Of a DNA stretch of 34,530 nucleotides, positions 31,562 to 34,530 are shown piece after piece. The notes under the pieces are model-generated. The model saw only the letters and a list, made by a program, of their open reading frames with translations, made no database searches and had not been told where the DNA came from. The DNA comes from Inquilinus limosus (GTDB lineage Bacteria; Pseudomonadota; Alphaproteobacteria; DSM-16000; Inquilinaceae), in contig JAEKLZ010000192.1 in the NCBI GenBank assembly GCA_019508225.1, positions 1-34,530 of the forward strand. The letters are read 5' to 3'. Every line of letters begins with the position of its first letter. Position 1 is the first letter of the stretch. The position numbers were made by a program, and so were the translations under genes.

Positions 31562-32872
31562 ATGAGCAGACTCGGCAGGATCGCCGGCATGATGTCCGGC
31601 TTGGCCGGCGCGGCCGTCTTAGCCCTGACGGCGCCGGCGATGGCGCAGTCGGATGTAAAGGGCGAGATCACGGTCTGGAGCTGGAACGTGGCGGCCACGG
31701 CGCTGAAGTCCGTGGTGCCCGACTTCAACAAGGCCTATCCGAACGTCAAGGTGACGGTCGAGGACCTGGGCAACCAGCCGGTCTACGATCGCGGCCTGGC
31801 CGGCTGCTCCGCCGGCGGCATCAACATGCCGGACGTCTATTCGGTCGAGAACCATGAATCCGAGGTCTTCTGGGCCCGCTTCCCGGACTGCTTCGCGGAC
31901 CTGAAGTCGCTCGATCCGAAGGAGGCCGACCTCCTCGCCAAATTCCCGAAATTCAAGCTGGCGGAGCTGACCGTCGGCGACAAGATCTACGCCATGCCCT
32001 GGGATTCCGGGCCGGCCGTGGTGTTCTATCGCCGCGACATGTACGAGGCCGCCGGCGTCGACCCGGCCAAGATCGCAACCTGGGACGACTTCATCGCCGC
32101 CGGCAAGGCGGTGCAGGCCAAGGCCGGGCCCGACGTCAAGTTCCTGTCGACCAACAGCGGCGCTACCAGCACGACCTGGTTCCGCATCCTGGCCAACCAG
32201 GCCGGCTGCGCCTTCTTCGACGAGACCGGCGAGAACGTCACTGTCAACCAGCCCGGTTGCGTCCAGGCCCTGGAGACGGTGAAGAAGATCACCGATGCCG
32301 GCCTGTTCATGGAGGGCGACTGGGACGGCAGCCTGCAGGCGATCAAGGCCAACCGGCTGGCCAGTTCGGTGTTCGGCGCCTGGTACGAGGGCTCGGTCCG
32401 CGGCAACGCGCCGGAGCTGAGCGGCAAATGGGGCGTGTTCCAGCTGCCGGCCTTCACTGCCGGCGGCAACCGCGCCGCCAATATCGGCGGCTCGTCGCTC
32501 GCCATCCCGGCCTCCTCGAAGAACCCGCAGGCGGCGCTGGCCTTCATCAACTTCGCGCTCGGCCGGCCGGACAGCCAGATCACCCAGCTCAAGGCGTCCG
32601 GCCTGGTGCCGACGCTGCCGGAGGCGGTCAACGATCCCTATGTCCAGCAGGCGCAGCCTTATTGGGGCGGCCAGAAGATCTGGGAGGTGGTGCTGAACAC
32701 CCTGTCGCAGATCAAGCCGGCGCGCGGCACCCAGTACTTCGCCGAGGCCGACAACATCGCCGACGGCATCCTGCTGGCCTATCTGAAGGGCGGCTCGAAA
32801 TCCGCCAAGGAGACCCTGGACGAGGCCGCCGAGCAGATCTCGGCCGCCACCGGCCTGCCGGTCGCCGAGTGA
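31562..32872 (+). CDS. Sugar ABC transporter substrate-binding protein (SBP family 1)
   Basis: The periplasmic receptor for the importer that follows, 436 residues including a signal peptide (1-28, ending AMA). The mature part starts GEITVWSWNVAATALKSVV, the family 1 sugar-binding start. DVYSVENHESEVFW, DKIYAMPWDSGPAVVFYRRD and KWGVFQLPAFTAGGNRAAN are the hinge and pocket blocks of the CUT1 class. GGAGG lies just before the ATG. The longer open frame back to 31325 would bury the signal peptide and overlap araC, so it is rejected. It precedes two permease genes; the ATPase must lie beyond the right edge or elsewhere. The bound sugar is not predictable. Confidence 0.94.
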   Translation: MSRLGRIAGMMSGLAGAAVLALTAPAMAQSDVKGEITVWSWNVAATALKSVVPDFNKAYPNVKVTVEDLGNQPVYDRGLAGCSAGGINMPDVYSVENHESEVFWARFPDCFADLKSLDPKEADLLAKFPKFKLAELTVGDKIYAMPWDSGPAVVFYRRDMYEAAGVDPAKIATWDDFIAAGKAVQAKAGPDVKFLSTNSGATSTTWFRILANQAGCAFFDETGENVTVNQPGCVQALETVKKITDAGLFMEGDWDGSLQAIKANRLASSVFGAWYEGSVRGNAPELSGKWGVFQLPAFTAGGNRAANIGGSSLAIPASSKNPQAALAFINFALGRPDSQITQLKASGLVPTLPEAVNDPYVQQAQPYWGGQKIWEVVLNTLSQIKPARGTQYFAEADNIADGILLAYLKGGSKSAKETLDEAAEQISAATGLPVAE

Positions 32873-32900
32873 TGGGGGGCCGAGTGACGGAGGCCGTATA

Positions 32901-33854
32901 ATGGGAACCGCCACCCGAGCCGGCCTCCGGGCCCCACAGACACGCGCGGCCCCGGCCGCCGCCCTGTCGGAAGCCGGCGGCGGGTGGCGGCGCCGGCGCC
33001 ACGCCCTGGCGCCGTACTGGTTCCTGCTGCCCTACCTCCTCGTCTTCGCCGTGTTCTGGTGCTGGCCGATCATCGATTCGGCGCTGCTGTCGCTGCAGAA
33101 CACGCGGGTCAATCCCTGGGCCTGGAACCTCGCCATCAATTGGCGGCGGCTGCTGGTGGACCGCGCCTTCCAGGAGGCGCTGAAGAACACCCTGACCATC
33201 CTGGTGATCCAGGTGCCGGTGATGCTGGTCCTGGCCACGCTGCTGGCCCTTGCCCTGAACTCGCCGCTGTTGAAGCTGCGGCCGATCTACCGCTTCGCCT
33301 TCTTCGCCCCGGTGGTGGTCAGCGACGTCGCCTATTCGGTGGTGTTCCGGCTGCTGTTCAACGGCCAGTTCGGCGCCGTCAACCACGGCCTGGCGGCGCT
33401 GGGCCTGGCGCCAATCGACTGGCTGCACGACCCGAATGCGGCGATGGCCACGATCATGGTGGCGGTGACCTGGCGCTGGACCGGCTACAACGCCATCATC
33501 CTGCTGGCCGGGCTGCAGTCGATCCCGCGCGACCTGTACGAGGCGGCGGCGATCGACGGCGCCTCCCCGGTCGACCGCTTCTTCCGCATCACCCTGCCGC
33601 TGCTGAAGCCGATCGTGGTGTTCTGCCTGGTGCTGTCGATCATCGGCACCATGCAGCTGTTCACCGAACCCTGGCTGATCACCGAGCGCGGCGGGCCGGG
33701 CGGCGCCACCGAGACGCTCGGCACCTATCTCTACAAGCAGGGCTTCGTCAGCCTGAACTTCGGCTACGCCGCGGCGATCGCCTACACCATCGCGGCCATG
33801 GCGGCGGTGATGGCGGCGCTCAACCTCATGCTCACCCGCGGCCGGAAGGCCTGA
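32901..33854 (+). CDS. Sugar ABC transporter permease (MalF/UgpA class)
   Basis: First membrane subunit of the CUT1-type importer, 317 residues. A basic N-terminal tail (1-35) is followed by about six transmembrane helices; YWFLLPYLLVFAVFWCWPI is the first. The ATPase-coupling EAA loop is at 214-235, EAAAIDGASPVDRFFRITLP. GTMQLFTEPWLITERGGPGG is the characteristic loop of the MalF/UgpA class. GGAGG precedes the ATG. It is 28 bp after the SBP stop; that gap contains a duplicated GCCGAGTGA, so the SBP stop context is repeated. Confidence 0.93.
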   Translation: MGTATRAGLRAPQTRAAPAAALSEAGGGWRRRRHALAPYWFLLPYLLVFAVFWCWPIIDSALLSLQNTRVNPWAWNLAINWRRLLVDRAFQEALKNTLTILVIQVPVMLVLATLLALALNSPLLKLRPIYRFAFFAPVVVSDVAYSVVFRLLFNGQFGAVNHGLAALGLAPIDWLHDPNAAMATIMVAVTWRWTGYNAIILLAGLQSIPRDLYEAAAIDGASPVDRFFRITLPLLKPIVVFCLVLSIIGTMQLFTEPWLITERGGPGGATETLGTYLYKQGFVSLNFGYAAAIAYTIAAMAAVMAALNLMLTRGRKA

Positions 33855-33865
33855 GGAGGATGGCG

Positions 33866-34530
33866 ATGCTCCGCACCATCGGATCGCGCCGGCGCTGGGG
33901 CACCTGGGCCCTGACCGGCGGCATGGCGCCCGTGGCGCTGCTGTGGCTGGCGCCCCTGTACCTGATGGTGGTGTTCGCCACCTTGCCGGACTACGCCATC
34001 TTCTCACCGGAGCTGCCGCTGACGCCGGGCAGCAACCTGCTGGAGAACTGGGCCTTCCTCGACGACACGGCCAGCTTCGGCCGGGCGATGCTGAACTCGA
34101 TCGGCATCGCCACCGTCTCGGCGGTGCTGTCGCTGCTGCTGACCAGCATGGCCGGCTACGCCTTCGCCCGCTTCCGGTTCGTCGGCAAGCAGGCGGTCTT
34201 CAGCCTGCTGGTGGCCACCCTGACCGTGCCCTATGCCGTGGTGATCATCCCGCAATATGTGCTGGTGGCGCGCGACCTGGGCCTGTCGAACACCTGGATC
34301 GCGGTGATCGTGCCGCCGCTGTTCAACTCGATCGGCGTGCTGTTCATGCGCCAGACCTTCCTGTCGCTGCCGCAGGAGCTGTTGGACGCCGCCCGCATCG
34401 ACGGCGCGCGCGAGGGCCGGATCTTCTTCTCCATCGCCCTGCCGCTGGTGCGGCCCAGCATGGCGGCGCTGGCGATCATCCTGTTCCTCGCCTCCTGGAA
34501 CAACTACCTGTGGCCGCTGCTGGTCGCGAC
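33866..34530 (+). CDS. Sugar ABC transporter permease (MalG/UgpE class), partial at right edge
   Basis: Second membrane subunit of the same importer; about 221 residues are present and the C-terminus lies beyond the window. The ATG at 33866 has AGGAGG six bases upstream; the ATG at 33860 touches it. A first helix lies at about 21-40 (APVALLWLAPLYLMVVFATL), then MLNSIGIATVSAVLSLLLTS, and the EAA loop at 171-195 contains ELLDAARIDGAREGRIFF. The order SBP-permease-permease is the usual CUT1 layout. Confidence 0.93.
   Translation, partial: MLRTIGSRRRWGTWALTGGMAPVALLWLAPLYLMVVFATLPDYAIFSPELPLTPGSNLLENWAFLDDTASFGRAMLNSIGIATVSAVLSLLLTSMAGYAFARFRFVGKQAVFSLLVATLTVPYAVVIIPQYVLVARDLGLSNTWIAVIVPPLFNSIGVLFMRQTFLSLPQELLDAARIDGAREGRIFFSIALPLVRPSMAALAIILFLASWNNYLWPLLVA

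Overview
The window is a GC-rich (roughly 70%), densely coded stretch of bacterial chromosome with about 30 protein genes. I see no rRNA, tRNA, CRISPR array, insertion sequence or prophage. Three families of short intergenic palindromes, a PmtA-type phospholipid methyltransferase, several solute-binding-protein ABC importers and FadR-type GntR regulators fit a metabolically versatile alphaproteobacterium, perhaps a Rhodospirillales member such as Inquilinus or Azospirillum relatives. The taxon is inference; no marker gene fixes it.

Region 1 (1-4.8 kb) is central carbon metabolism. A GH15 glucoamylase-type gene, cut by the left edge, diverges from a compact gnd-zwf-HAD phosphatase operon, linking alpha-glucan or oligosaccharide hydrolysis to the oxidative pentose phosphate pathway. 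No classical 6-phosphogluconolactonase gene accompanies zwf. Region 2 (4.8-9.8 kb) has an M20 metallohydrolase, a cytoplasmic biotin/S-oxide reductase of the DMSO reductase family and a YihY/BrkB membrane protein. Region 3 (9.8-13.8 kb) is a five-gene polar amino-acid ABC operon led by its own GntR/FCD regulator. Region 4 (13.8-17.5 kb) has an orphan hypothetical gene, then an MFS pump and an SDR dehydrogenase divergent from a TetR regulator, with paired operators.

Region 5 (17.5-22.7 kb) holds an unusual DedA membrane protein fused to a PmtA-like methyltransferase, a LysR-DUF1428 pair, a truncated GFA-family gene, and a second TetR/MFS divergent pair with two clear palindromic operators. Region 6 (22.7-25.2 kb) holds a NagB-like sugar-phosphate isomerase with an altered catalytic residue, an unrecognised partner gene whose start region is tandemly duplicated, and a tail-collar (microcystin-dependent-protein-like) gene with a DUF6916-like partner. 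Region 7 (25.2-28.4 kb) is a uronate catabolic cluster: GntR-kduI-kduD divergent from a FAH/hydratase-family enzyme. Region 8 (28.4 kb to the right edge) has a CDF metal transporter, a phytanoyl-CoA-type Fe/2OG dioxygenase, an AraC regulator and a sugar ABC importer cut by the right edge.

The strongest candidates for something new are: the DedA-PmtA fusion (flippase-type membrane domain plus lipid methyltransferase in one chain); a bipartite element of the same 44-bp span upstream of both the dioxygenase and the sugar importer, flanking the AraC gene; and an 83-bp double-hairpin repeat whose termini supply the stop codons of two convergent genes. With the starts chosen here, only 13535-13839 exceeds 300 bases without a gene; it holds a possible promoter and a cluster of GANTC sites.
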